A stretch of DNA of 64,000 nt from an uncultured Roseovarius sp. (lineage in GTDB: Bacteria; Pseudomonadota; Alphaproteobacteria; Rhodobacterales; Rhodobacteraceae). Of the stretch, positions 33,992 through 43,172 are shown in pieces. Where the stretch lies: assembly GCA_947497295.1 (NCBI GenBank), contig CANMFU010000002.1, forward strand, positions 558,001-622,000. Reading direction: 5' to 3'. The position numbers and the translations under genes are program-made. The notes beneath the pieces are model-generated. The model was not told where the DNA came from. It searched no databases and saw only the letters and a program-made list of their open reading frames with translations. The number at the start of each line of letters is the position of its first letter. Position 1 is the first letter of the stretch.

Positions 33992-35629
33992 TCAGCTTTT
34001 CTGGTCGGCGCGCAATTCTACCCGGCGAATTTTGCCCGAGATGGTTTTGGGCAGCTCCTTCACAAAGTTGATCTCGCGCGGATACTTGTAGGGCGCTGTG
34101 TATTTTTTGCAGAAGTTCTGGATATCCTTGGCCAACTCGTCTGACGGCTCCTGACCCTTGACCAGGATAATATATGCCGAAACGATTTCACCGCGCGTTT
34201 CGTCGGGCTTGCCGATCACGGCGCTTTCGGCCACGGCAGGGTGTTCCAGCAGTGTGCTTTCGACCTCGAACGGGCTAATGCGATATCCGCCCGACCCGAT
34301 CAGATCATCTGCGCGCCCGATGAACCAAAAATACCCGTCGCTGTCGCGCTTGGCGGTGTCGCCGGTATAGTACCAACCGTTGCGGAAATCCTTCCTGTTC
34401 GGCTCTCCGCCGGTGTAATAGCCGTCGAACAGACCCGGAGGCGTACCGTTTTTGAGGTTGACCGCAATGTTCCCGATTTCGTCATCGGGCATACGGTTGC
34501 CTTCGTCATCGACAACTTCCACGTCATAGCCCGGCACTGGCTGCCCCATTGATCCGACCTTGACAGGCTGATCGGGAAAGTTGCCGACGATGTTGATCGT
34601 TTCACTTTGACCATACCCGTCCGCGACGGTCGTCCCGGTGGCATTGCGCCAGAAGTTGATCACCTCGGGGTTGAGCGGCTCACCCGCGCCCATGGACCGG
34701 CGCAGCGAGCTGAGATTATAGCCTGACATATCGGTCTGTGCGAACATGCGGTAAGCGGTCGGCGGGCCACAGAACGTGGTGACGCCCAGTTTTTCAACCA
34801 GCTTGAGGTGCTGATCGACGTCAAAGCCGGGGGGGTCATACAGAACGACTGTCACCCCCATCAGGAACTGCGGAAACACCATGCCCCATGCCGCCTTGGC
34901 CCAGCCCGTGTCGGTCAGGGTCCAATGGATATCGTCCGGTTGGAAATCCATCCAGAAAAGGCCCGTGGATGCGTGGGCAAGCCCGTATTCGAATGAGCGT
35001 GGCACCATCTTGGGCATACCGGTCGTGCCGGAGGTGAAAAAGCCCAGCATCATGTCATCGCAATGCGTCTTGGGCCGGTCTTCGGGCGCGATCTCGCCCG
35101 GTTGGTCCTTGCACAGCTCTTCGGTCGAAATCCAGCCTTCGCGCGGACCGCCGATGACAATAAGGAACTCCAGCGTGGGGCATTCGTCGCGCACGGATTC
35201 GACTTTTTCGCAATGCTCGGGCGTCACGATGATCGCGCGCGCCTTGACGCTGTTCACGCGGTATTCGATGTCGTGACCGGTCAGAAGGGTTGTGCCGGGG
35301 ATCGATACAACGCCCAGCTTCATGCAGCCGAACAGGGCGTCATACCATTGGGGTATGCGGCCGGCGATCAGGCAGGCGAAATCGCCTTGCTTCAGTCCCA
35401 GTGACCGCAGCCCGTTGGCCATCTGTGACGAGGTGCGCGAAAGATCGGAATATTTGATCTCGCGGACGTTTTCTCCGGTTTTGTCCACGGCCAGAACAGC
35501 CGTCTTGTCGGCCTCGCGTCCGCGGCGATCAATCACATCAAAGGCAAAGTTGAAATCTTCCGGGCAGTGGAATTTGTAGGCTTCGCGCGCCTCTTTGTAT
35601 GTTCTGGGAACATTCATGAATTCGTACAT
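33992..35629 (-). CDS. AMP-forming acyl-CoA synthetase (ACSM-like)
   Basis: 545-aa adenylate-forming enzyme that activates a carboxylic acid to its CoA thioester via an acyl-AMP. Motifs: P-loop-like 'FFTSGTTGMPKMVPRSFEYG' (about 205), 'VADGYGQSETINIVGNFP' (about 330), 'WYYTGDTAKRDSDGYFWFIG', hinge 'GRADDLIGSGGYRISPFEVE' and catalytic lysine in 'LPKTISGKIRRVEL'. It resembles medium-chain/ACSM and SACS-type ligases. It runs opposite to the beta-oxidation genes at 37.6-50.2 kb, with adk beyond it and the AraC regulator upstream, and probably provides the entry step. Confidence 0.93.
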   Translation of the reverse strand: MYEFMNVPRTYKEAREAYKFHCPEDFNFAFDVIDRRGREADKTAVLAVDKTGENVREIKYSDLSRTSSQMANGLRSLGLKQGDFACLIAGRIPQWYDALFGCMKLGVVSIPGTTLLTGHDIEYRVNSVKARAIIVTPEHCEKVESVRDECPTLEFLIVIGGPREGWISTEELCKDQPGEIAPEDRPKTHCDDMMLGFFTSGTTGMPKMVPRSFEYGLAHASTGLFWMDFQPDDIHWTLTDTGWAKAAWGMVFPQFLMGVTVVLYDPPGFDVDQHLKLVEKLGVTTFCGPPTAYRMFAQTDMSGYNLSSLRRSMGAGEPLNPEVINFWRNATGTTVADGYGQSETINIVGNFPDQPVKVGSMGQPVPGYDVEVVDDEGNRMPDDEIGNIAVNLKNGTPPGLFDGYYTGGEPNRKDFRNGWYYTGDTAKRDSDGYFWFIGRADDLIGSGGYRISPFEVESTLLEHPAVAESAVIGKPDETRGEIVSAYIILVKGQEPSDELAKDIQNFCKKYTAPYKYPREINFVKELPKTISGKIRRVELRADQKS

Positions 35630-35730
35630 GTCTCACTCCTTTGTTGGCGCAGTTGGAGCGACCGTTTGCCGCCGCTCAAATTTTACCGTCTTTTTAGTGT
35701 TCGGGGTCAGTCTACAGGATTTATCTACCT

Positions 35731-36654
35731 CTAGGCGAGAGTTTCAAGGTATTCGCGCGGTGCCATTCCGAAACGGGATTTGAAGCCCCGGTTGAAATTA
35801 GAGAGATCTCTGAAGCCCGAGTCGAAGGCTACTTCGGAAATGTGGATACGTCTTGTGGTTTTTCGATTTCGCAGCCGTGCCGCCGCTACGGTCAGCCTGC
35901 GCTCGCGAACCTCCCTGCTGAAACTGGTGTTTTCGGCCTCGAACAACCGCTGTACCTGACGGGTAGACATGCCGATTTGTTGAGATAACCAAGCCAGGGA
36001 CAGATCCTGATTGGTCAGGTTTTGCTGTATCAGGTCAAGTGCTACAGCAAATTGACACTCCTTGTTTTTGGCGCTGTGATCTTTGGCAAAGTCGACCAGA
36101 TTGGAAAATGCCAGCTGGATCATGCCCAGAATAAGATCAGAATTCGCTCGGCCAACCGACGCGCTGGGATCCCAGCCCTGCGAAAAATGTTGAATCTGCT
36201 GCCGAATCGGGGGGGCAAGAGGATGGTCCGCAGGGAGCATATGGCCGATCTGAATGCGTCCCCCAAAAGATCCAAGGAAGTCGCCGCGCGGCATGTGCAG
36301 TACCAGCAGACGGCCCGGCTGAACGAAGGACAACGTGCTTTCTTTGGTCGAGTCCAAGAGAATGCAATCCCCCGGTCCCAATGATGCGCATTCACCTTTG
36401 TGTTCGACCTGAAGTTTACCGGACGCTTGGATAACGCAGAATATATGCTCTGCCGTATCGCGTTGACTGTCAGCGAGGTCACGTGTGATTGCCGCAACAT
36501 CGCCGCAAATATCTGCAACGACAAGCCCGTCAAAATCGTGAGCTGTCACACGACCCTTGACCGCGCTCTGGTGTTTATGCGCGACACCCTTGAAGTGGCC
36601 GCACGTTTTGGCCAAGTCATTGTTCCATCTGCTGAAGTCGACCATATCACGCAT
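35731..36654 (-). CDS. AraC-family transcriptional regulator
   Basis: 307-aa regulator. The N-terminal effector region (about 20-190) resembles the AraC_binding_2/FeaR type ('SLGPGDCILLDSTKE', 'LHMPRGDF'). The C-terminal double helix-turn-helix (about 205-305) has 'DLSLAWLSQQIGMSTRQVQR' and 'ISEVAFDSGFRDLSNFNRGF'. It lies between the acyl-CoA synthetase (same strand) and the etf-acd genes (opposite strand, 940 bp away). FeaR-like members control acid or aromatic degradation, so it is the likely activator of this region. Confidence 0.92.
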   Translation of the reverse strand: MRDMVDFSRWNNDLAKTCGHFKGVAHKHQSAVKGRVTAHDFDGLVVADICGDVAAITRDLADSQRDTAEHIFCVIQASGKLQVEHKGECASLGPGDCILLDSTKESTLSFVQPGRLLVLHMPRGDFLGSFGGRIQIGHMLPADHPLAPPIRQQIQHFSQGWDPSASVGRANSDLILGMIQLAFSNLVDFAKDHSAKNKECQFAVALDLIQQNLTNQDLSLAWLSQQIGMSTRQVQRLFEAENTSFSREVRERRLTVAAARLRNRKTTRRIHISEVAFDSGFRDLSNFNRGFKSRFGMAPREYLETLA

Positions 36655-36732
36655 GATTTACACCGGTGCCAAGTGGCGGCTTTGTGCTGGCGCGCGCTGC
36701 GTGTGCTCTCTTGGCGCAGCTTCTGGGCGCCA

Positions 36733-37005
36733 TCAATTTGCGACCCTTTCCGGCAGGGCCATCCATGATGCGTCTGCGTTGTACGTATCGACGGAAAATG
36801 GGCCGACTGTGGTTGAAGTGGAAGCGATCGCTGCCTGATCACCCAGCCCGAAATGGGCATGAGGCGAATAGGGCCGCGCCAGGCTGCGCAGAAAGCCGTG
36901 CTTTTGGTACATGACCGAGTCCTCTGAGTTGCAGCAACGCTGAGCAACAAGAATGCCGTCGTTGCCGCTATATCCGATCGTCTCAACCTGGGCGTTGCTG
37001 ACCAC
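36733..37005 (-). CDS. Hypothetical ORF (90 aa), uncertain
   Basis: Reads 'MVSNAQVETIGYSGNDGILV' through 'LARPYSPHAHFGLGDQAAIA' to 'WMALPERVAN'. Composition is protein-like and there are few rare codons, but I recognise no domain and see no strong ribosome site. It lies upstream of the AraC gene on the same strand. It could be a remnant of a longer gene. Confidence 0.3.
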   Translation of the reverse strand: MVSNAQVETIGYSGNDGILVAQRCCNSEDSVMYQKHGFLRSLARPYSPHAHFGLGDQAAIASTSTTVGPFSVDTYNADASWMALPERVAN

Positions 37006-37597
37006 TTGTGGTGTCTCTTAGAGGGCCAATAATGGCCCGGCTTCGCCCGTTCAGAGTCAGGTTATAACGAAAAAATCACACGTCTATGCGTAATATCCAA
37101 AGCTGGCCGTGCATGGATTCGCATAAGATTGCATGTCTTGTTCAGTCGCACGGACCCTTTGGGGGCGCCCTGAACCGCCGCTGGGATCGTTCAGCCACAA
37201 GGGCTAGCTATCAAGCCTCTGTGTCAGGAAGGAAGCCTTAGGGATGGCGCGTCACGCTTGGATTCTGGCGCGAAATGCCTAGCTAGATGTTGGGTAAATG
37301 GGTACCGTTGCAGGGAAAAATTTCATCTGACTGCAAGATTCCGGGGGCGTGAAGGGAATAAGATGGCATCGCAACGGGCGCCGCTGTAGAGGAAGCACCG
37401 GTTGGCGCCAACGTTCCGAAATTGTCTGCGCGGCCAAGCTGTGTTGATCTGCGTCCGCTGTTTTTTGCGCCTCCCGATCCTTGTCGTGGGAAAAGGCGAC
37501 GAAAGACATGAAGATCGCTGTGGGCAATGAACGCTATCTTGGGATCGGGTTTGAAAACCTCTGAGTCGCAGAAATATGGTTTAAAAGGAAACTCCCC
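37006..37597. other. Regulatory interval upstream of etfB
   Basis: 590 bp without a supported gene. It must contain the promoter for etfB and the genes after it, and AAAAGGAAACTCCCC just before ATG 37598 is the etfB ribosome site. The ORF at 37279-37527 (minus) is not protein-like enough to call. Confidence 0.5.
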
Positions 37598-38356
37598 ATG
37601 AAGGTACTGGTCGCAGTAAAACGGGTCATTGATTACAACGTTAAGGCGCGGGTAAAATCCGATGGTTCAGGCGTTGACCTTGCCAACGTCAAGATGTCGA
37701 TGAACCCGTTCGATGAAATCGCTGTCGAGCAGGCAATCCGCATGAAAGAGGCGGGCACTGTCGATGAAGTCGTCGCGGTTTCAATCGGGGTCAAGCAGGC
37801 ACAGGAGACGCTTCGAACCGCGCTCGCGATGGGGGCCGACCGGGCCATTCTGGTCGTGGCCGCCGACGACGTGCATCAGGATATCGAGCCGCTCGCGGTT
37901 GCCAAGATACTCAAGGCCGTTGTGGACCAAGAGCAGCCCGGCCTGGTGCTGGCAGGTAAACAGGCGATCGACAACGACATGAACGCCACTGGCCAGATGC
38001 TGTCAGCGCTCCTGGGCTGGAGCCAAGGCACGTTCGCGTCCGAGGTGGCCGTGGACGGTGATCATGCTGTTATTACGCGCGAGGTGGACGGCGGTTTGCA
38101 GACGATTAAGGTCAAGATGCCATCGATCATCACAGTCGATCTGCGCCTGAACGAGCCGCGCTATGCATCACTGCCCAACATCATGAAGGCCAAGAAAAAG
38201 CCGATGGATGAGAAAACCGCCGCCGATTACGGGGTCGATGTCACGCCCCGCCTTGAGATCATCGGCACTGCCGAGCCTGCTGCGCGCAAGGCGGGCGAAA
38301 TCGTCGGCTCGGTGGACGAGCTTGTCGCGAAACTCAAAGAAGCGGGGGCTGTATAA
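37598..38356 (+). CDS. etfB: Electron transfer flavoprotein beta subunit
   Basis: 252-aa EtfB, which with EtfA carries electrons from acyl-CoA dehydrogenases to ETF-ubiquinone oxidoreductase. Begins '[20 protein letters not shown]'; the AMP-binding and recognition-loop region is '[20 protein letters not shown]'; the signature '[20 protein letters not shown]' is typical. Its stop overlaps the etfA start (TAATG). It heads the gene string etfB-etfA-acd, a catabolic copy placed next to its dehydrogenase. Confidence 0.97.
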   Translation: MKVLVAVKRVIDYNVKARVKSDGSGVDLANVKMSMNPFDEIAVEQAIRMKEAGTVDEVVAVSIGVKQAQETLRTALAMGADRAILVVAADDVHQDIEPLAVAKILKAVVDQEQPGLVLAGKQAIDNDMNATGQMLSALLGWSQGTFASEVAVDGDHAVITREVDGGLQTIKVKMPSIITVDLRLNEPRYASLPNIMKAKKKPMDEKTAADYGVDVTPRLEIIGTAEPAARKAGEIVGSVDELVAKLKEAGAV

Positions 38357-39285
38357 TGGCTGTTCTTTTACTTGCCGAAGTGACCGATGGTGAATTGGCG
38401 TTGGATGCGACCGCAAAGGCCGTCACCGCTGCAGCCAAACTTGGCGAAGTGACCGCGCTATGCTGTGGCGCCTCTGCTGCGTCCGCCGGTGAGGCCGCAG
38501 CAAAAATCGCCGGTGTGACACGCGTGCTGGTCGCCGAGGACGAATCCCTTGGGCACCGTCTGGCGGAATCGACTGCGGCGCTGATCGTGTCGCTTGCAGA
38601 CGATTATGAGCATATTGTTGCCCCGGCTACCACAGACGCCAAAAACGTGATGCCGCGCGTGGCAGCATTGCTAGATGCGATGGTGATTTCGGACGTGTCC
38701 GGCATTGTTGACGGAAATACGTTCGAGCGCCCGATATATGCGGGAAACGCGATTCAGACGGTCAGATCCACAGACGCGAAAAAGATTGTGACCATTCGCA
38801 CATCGACTTTCGATGCGGCAGGCGACGGCGGTACGGCCCCGATCGATACTATTTCGGCAGTGGCTAACCCCGGTCTTTCCGAATGGGTCGAAGACAAGCT
38901 GGCCGCCTCTGACCGGCCTGAGCTGACATCGGCCGGGGTCGTGGTGTCGGGCGGGCGCGGTGTTGGCTCGGAAGAAGACTTCAAGCTGATCGAAGCGTTG
39001 GCTGACGCGCTGGGCGCGGCCATCGGCGCATCGCGCGCCGCCGTCGATTCGGGTTATGCGCCGAATGACTGGCAGGTCGGTCAAACCGGCAAGGTCGTTG
39101 CGCCCGCACTATATATCGCTGTTGGCATCTCCGGCGCGATCCAGCATCTTGCAGGTATGAAAGATTCGAAAATCATTGTCGCGATCAACAAAGATGAAGA
39201 CGCCCCGATCTTTCAGATCGCTGATTATGGACTGGTGGCGGACCTGTTTGCGGCCGTGCCTGAACTGACAGAAAGGTTGAAGTGA
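38356..39285 (+). CDS. etfA: Electron transfer flavoprotein alpha subunit
   Basis: 309-aa EtfA, the FAD-binding subunit. The FAD domain includes '[20 protein letters not shown]' and '[20 protein letters not shown]', then '[20 protein letters not shown]' and '[16 protein letters not shown]'. It shares one base with etfB (TAATG) and one with the acyl-CoA dehydrogenase (TGATG), so all three are made in fixed ratio. Confidence 0.97.
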   Translation: MAVLLLAEVTDGELALDATAKAVTAAAKLGEVTALCCGASAASAGEAAAKIAGVTRVLVAEDESLGHRLAESTAALIVSLADDYEHIVAPATTDAKNVMPRVAALLDAMVISDVSGIVDGNTFERPIYAGNAIQTVRSTDAKKIVTIRTSTFDAAGDGGTAPIDTISAVANPGLSEWVEDKLAASDRPELTSAGVVVSGGRGVGSEEDFKLIEALADALGAAIGASRAAVDSGYAPNDWQVGQTGKVVAPALYIAVGISGAIQHLAGMKDSKIIVAINKDEDAPIFQIADYGLVADLFAAVPELTERLK

Positions 39286-40430
39286 TGGATTTTGCACCAA
39301 CAGAAGAGCAAGTCGCCATTTTCGATATGGCGTATGAATTCGGTCAGAAACATATCGCGCCCTTCGCCGCGAAATGGGAAAAGCAAGAGACCATTCCAAA
39401 AGACCTTTGGCCCAAAGTAGCCGAGCTGGGGCTGGGCGGCGTCTATGTTTCGGATGATTACGGCGGGTCCGGCCTGTCGCGTCTGGATGCGACGATGGTC
39501 TTTGAGGCGCTGTCGATGGCATGCCCGTCTGTTGCGTCGATGTTGTCGATCCACAACATGTGCGGCGGCATGATCGACAAGTTCGGGTCTGAAGAAACCA
39601 AACAGAAATGGCTGCCGCAGTTGTGCAGCATGGAAAAAATCTTCTCCTACTGCCTGACCGAGCCGGGGTCTGGATCTGATGCTGCCGCGCTGCGCACACG
39701 CGCAGACCGGACCGACACGGGCTACAAGCTGAACGGGAACAAGGCGTTCATCTCGGGTGGCAGCTATTCGGATGTTTATCTGACGATGGTGCGGACCGGC
39801 GATGTCGGCCCGCGCGGCATTTCTGCCGTTCTGGTCGAGGATGGCACGCCGGGGCTGTCCTTTGGCGCGCTGGAGCAGAAAATGGGCTGGCGCGCGCAGC
39901 CGACCTCGCAGGTGCAGTTTGACGATTGCGAAATCCCGGCTGAAAATCTGATGGGCGAGGAGGGGCGCGGATTTACCTATGCAATGGCTGGCCTTGACGG
40001 CGGGCGCCTGAATATCGCGGCATCGGCGTTGGGCGGGGCGCAGTTCGCGCTGAACACAGCGCTTCAATACACCGGCGAGCGCAAGGCCTTTGGCAAGACC
40101 ATCGACCAGTTTCAGGCCCTCCAGTTCCGACTGGCCGCCATGGAGATCAAGCTGCAGGCCGCGCGGGTTTTCCTGCGGCAGGCGGCGTGGAAGCTGGACG
40201 AAAAGGCGTATGATTCCGTAAAATACTGCGCCATGGCCAAGGCTTTTGTCACGGATGTGTCGTTTGAGGTTGCCAATGATGCGCTTCAATTGCATGGCGG
40301 ATACGGATATCTGGCAGATTATGGAATTGAGAAAATCGTTCGCGATCTGCGCGTCCACCAGATTCTGGAAGGCACCAACGAAATCATGCATTTGATCGTA
40401 TCGCGGCAAATGATCGCTGATCGGGGATAG
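39285..40430 (+). CDS. Short/branched-chain acyl-CoA dehydrogenase
   Basis: 381-aa acyl-CoA dehydrogenase of the isobutyryl-CoA/short-branched type (ACAD8-like). FAD motifs 'YCLTEPGSGSDAAALRTRAD' and 'KAFISGGSYSDVYLTMVR', CoA-binding 'FDDCEIPAENLMGEEGRGF', and the catalytic Glu in 'HQILEGTNEIMHL'. ATG 39285 shares a base with the etfA stop; GTG at 39282 would add one residue. Next to 3-hydroxyisobutyrate dehydrogenase, a valine or branched-acid role is likely, though short straight acids are also possible. Confidence 0.93.
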   Translation: MDFAPTEEQVAIFDMAYEFGQKHIAPFAAKWEKQETIPKDLWPKVAELGLGGVYVSDDYGGSGLSRLDATMVFEALSMACPSVASMLSIHNMCGGMIDKFGSEETKQKWLPQLCSMEKIFSYCLTEPGSGSDAAALRTRADRTDTGYKLNGNKAFISGGSYSDVYLTMVRTGDVGPRGISAVLVEDGTPGLSFGALEQKMGWRAQPTSQVQFDDCEIPAENLMGEEGRGFTYAMAGLDGGRLNIAASALGGAQFALNTALQYTGERKAFGKTIDQFQALQFRLAAMEIKLQAARVFLRQAAWKLDEKAYDSVKYCAMAKAFVTDVSFEVANDALQLHGGYGYLADYGIEKIVRDLRVHQILEGTNEIMHLIVSRQMIADRG

Positions 40431-40472
40431 GCGGGCAATGCCGTCATCCAACACTACAGAAGGGAATACCAT

Positions 40473-41345
40473 ATGAAGATTGGCTTCATTGGATTGGGCA
40501 ACATGGGCGGCCCGATGGCCGCTAATCTGGCAGCGGCAGGACATGACGTGCGGGGGTTTGATCTGCAGGCGCCGATGCCGGAAGGCGTGCAGTCTGCGGA
40601 TTCGGCCACGGATGCAGCCTCGGGGGCGGATGTCGTCATCTCCATGCTGCCCAATGGTGAAATTTTGCGCAGCGTTGCCGCCGAAATCATTCCGGCTATG
40701 GCTGCGGGTGCCGTGCTGTGCGACTGCTCCACGGTCGATGTCGAAAGCGCGCGCGCGGTGGCAACGCAAGCGCAGGACGCGGGGCTGGGCGCGTTGGATG
40801 CGCCTGTTTCGGGCGGCGTCGGCGGGGCTACCAATGGCACGTTGACCTTCATGGTCGGCGGGGATGATGCGGCGTTTGCGACCGTTTCGCCGCTGTTTGA
40901 CATCATGGGGCAAAAGGCCGTGCATTGCGGCGCAGCTGGTGCGGGCCAGTCGGCCAAGATCTGCAACAACATGATCCTTGGCGTGACCATGATCGCAACC
41001 TGCGAGGCATTTGCCTTGGCCGACAAGCTGAACCTTGACCGGCAGAAAATGTTTGACGTGGTGTCCACCTCGTCCGGCTATTCCTGGTCGATGAATGCCT
41101 ATTGCCCGGCGCCCGGCGTCGGTCCGGAAACGCCAGCGGATAACGATTACAAGCCCGGCTTTGCGTCCGAGCTGATGCTGAAGGACCTGCGCCTGAGCCA
41201 GCAAGCCGCCGAAGCCGTCGGCGCAGATACGCCAATGGGTGCGCAGGCGATGGAGCTTTACCGGACTTTCGTAGAAAACGAGTCCGGGCTTGGCACGGAT
41301 TTTTCCGCAATGCTTCCCCGGTTTGAAAAACGATCACGCACCTGA
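40473..41345 (+). CDS. mmsB: 3-hydroxyisobutyrate dehydrogenase
   Basis: 290-aa beta-hydroxyacid dehydrogenase. The N-terminal NAD site is 'IGFIGLGNMGGPMAANLAA'; the substrate motif is 'GLGALDAPVSGGVGGATNGT', the catalytic Lys region 'GAGQSAKICNNMILGVTMIA', and the cofactor loop 'KPGFASELMLKDLRLSQQAA'. It oxidises 3-hydroxyisobutyrate to methylmalonate semialdehyde in valine breakdown. No methylmalonate semialdehyde dehydrogenase (mmsA) or HIBYL-CoA hydrolase lies in the window. Paired with the upstream ACAD8-like gene. Confidence 0.93.
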   Translation: MKIGFIGLGNMGGPMAANLAAAGHDVRGFDLQAPMPEGVQSADSATDAASGADVVISMLPNGEILRSVAAEIIPAMAAGAVLCDCSTVDVESARAVATQAQDAGLGALDAPVSGGVGGATNGTLTFMVGGDDAAFATVSPLFDIMGQKAVHCGAAGAGQSAKICNNMILGVTMIATCEAFALADKLNLDRQKMFDVVSTSSGYSWSMNAYCPAPGVGPETPADNDYKPGFASELMLKDLRLSQQAAEAVGADTPMGAQAMELYRTFVENESGLGTDFSAMLPRFEKRSRT

Positions 41346-41377
41346 ATTCATGCCGCCACGCAGCTTTGGAGGAACGA

Positions 41378-43114
41378 ATGAACGAGAAGACAGCAGACGC
41401 CATTTCACAGATTATGAAGTCGGCAACGCAGACGCACCCGCTGTTTTTGGGCCTTGATGCCGAGAAAACAGAGGAAATGCGCCAGATACTCGTGAAATCA
41501 ATGCAAACCATGGTTGCGCCGAAACCCGAGGATGTCGGGGAATGGTTTCAAAGCTGGATTGAGTATCAGAGTGAATTTACCAAACTCTGGCTCACCACAT
41601 TGTCCGGCATGGGCAAGGACAGCGCAGAGCCCAGCAAAGACCGCCGGTTCAGTGCAGAGGAGTGGAGCAAAGGTCTCTACCCGTTTTTGCATCAATCGTA
41701 TGAACTGACGGCCAAGGCGATGGTCGATATGGCCGAAAAGATGGGCCTGCCAGACCATGACCAGCGCAAGCTGAATTTCTACACCCGGGTCACTGCGGAT
41801 GGTCTGTCGCCCTCGAATTACGCGCTGACCAATCCCGAAGTGCTGAAGCTGGCGATGGAAACCAATGGGCAGAGCCTGGTTGACGGGTTTCAGAACCTGC
41901 TGGCGGATCTGGAAAAGGGCTACATCACCACAACGGACGAATCCGCATTCACCGTTGGCGAAAATTTGGCTACCACGCCCGGCGCCGTCATTTTTCGCAA
42001 CGAGCTGATCGAGATCCTTCAATACACGCCGACTACGTCCAAAGTTCGGGCCAATCCGATCCTGATCGTGCCGCCTTGCGTGAACAAATTCTATATTTTC
42101 GACATCAACGAAAACAAGTCGATGATCCGCTACCTGGTGGAACAGGGCAACGCGGTGTTTACCATTTCGTGGCGCAATCCAGATTCGAAGATGGCTGAAT
42201 ACGACTGGAACGACTACATCGAAAAGGGCATCCTGACGGCGTTGGATGTCACCGCCGACATTACCAAGGCGGACAAGGTCGATCTTTTGTCCTGGTGCAA
42301 TGCCAGCGCGATGATGATGGCGGCGCTGGCGGTTATGCCTGAGAAGCAGAAAAAGCTGGTCAGGACCGCCACTTTCCTGTCCGCCATGGCCGATTTCACC
42401 GATCCAGGCGAGATCGAAGTGTTCGTCGATAAGCCACAAATCGAGGCCTACAAGCATCGACTGAAAACGACCAAGGTCGCCACAGGCAGGGACATCGCGC
42501 AGGCGATGGCCATGCTGCATGTGAACGAATCCATCTGGGGCTTCGTGATCAACAACTATTTGAAAGGCAAATCACCGCCGCCTTTCGACATCCTGTTCTG
42601 GAACTCCGATACATCGAACCTGCCTGCAAAGTGGCTGGAATACTACACAGAAGAAATGTACGTCGCCAACAAGCTGAAAGATCCGGGCGCGCTGACCTTG
42701 CTGGACACCCCGGTCGATATCGGAAAAATTGATGTGCCGTGTTATTTCGTGGCCGCGACGGGCGATCATATCGTGCCGTGGAAGGCATCCTTTGACGCGC
42801 TGAACCGCGTTGCGGGCGAAAGCGAATTTATCCTGACCTCAGGTGGCCACGTCTCTGGAATGGTCATCAACCATCCGCATAAAAGCCGCCGGTATTTCCT
42901 GTCGGATGCCACGGACGCAGACACCGCCGACGCGTGGCAGGCATCCGCCACCCGAACCGACGGAAGCTGGTGGCCTCATTGGCTGGAATGGCTGAAGGCC
43001 CGCGATGGCGCCGAAGATCGTGCCGCGCCGGGCGCACTGGGCAGCAAGAAATATCCCGAACTCGCCCCCGCGCCGGGCACCTATGTAACGGAGAAGGTGC
43101 CCCAGAGCGGATAA
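41378..43114 (+). CDS. phaC: Class I poly(hydroxyalkanoate) synthase-like protein
   Basis: 578-aa PhaC-type alpha/beta hydrolase that polymerises 3-hydroxyacyl-CoA. 'PTTSKVRANPILIVPPCVNK' and 'FYIFDINENKSMIRYLVEQG' are family blocks. The nucleophile is Cys307, but its box reads S-W-C-N-A ('DLLSWCNASAMMMAALAVMP') instead of G-X-C-X-G. The other triad members are visible: Asp in 'VAATGDHIVPW' and His in 'SGGHVSGMVINHPH'. GGAGGAACGA precedes ATG 41378. The altered box may change activity or substrate. The next gene is a matching depolymerase-type hydrolase. Confidence 0.88.
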   Translation: MNEKTADAISQIMKSATQTHPLFLGLDAEKTEEMRQILVKSMQTMVAPKPEDVGEWFQSWIEYQSEFTKLWLTTLSGMGKDSAEPSKDRRFSAEEWSKGLYPFLHQSYELTAKAMVDMAEKMGLPDHDQRKLNFYTRVTADGLSPSNYALTNPEVLKLAMETNGQSLVDGFQNLLADLEKGYITTTDESAFTVGENLATTPGAVIFRNELIEILQYTPTTSKVRANPILIVPPCVNKFYIFDINENKSMIRYLVEQGNAVFTISWRNPDSKMAEYDWNDYIEKGILTALDVTADITKADKVDLLSWCNASAMMMAALAVMPEKQKKLVRTATFLSAMADFTDPGEIEVFVDKPQIEAYKHRLKTTKVATGRDIAQAMAMLHVNESIWGFVINNYLKGKSPPPFDILFWNSDTSNLPAKWLEYYTEEMYVANKLKDPGALTLLDTPVDIGKIDVPCYFVAATGDHIVPWKASFDALNRVAGESEFILTSGGHVSGMVINHPHKSRRYFLSDATDADTADAWQASATRTDGSWWPHWLEWLKARDGAEDRAAPGALGSKKYPELAPAPGTYVTEKVPQSG

Positions 43115-43172
43115 AGCCACCGGAACGCATAGAGCGTAGCGACTTGGGGCACCTGATGGAATGGAAACAAGT

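Noticed and set aside
37279..37527. 82-codon minus-strand frame upstream of etfB
   Set aside because: No ribosome site and composition unlike a protein; more likely regulatory DNA.
39225..41204. 659-codon open frame on the minus strand
   Set aside because: It lies fully antisense to the acyl-CoA dehydrogenase and mmsB. High-GC codon bias leaves the opposite strand open, and the translation is rich in His/Arg/Gln with no domain.
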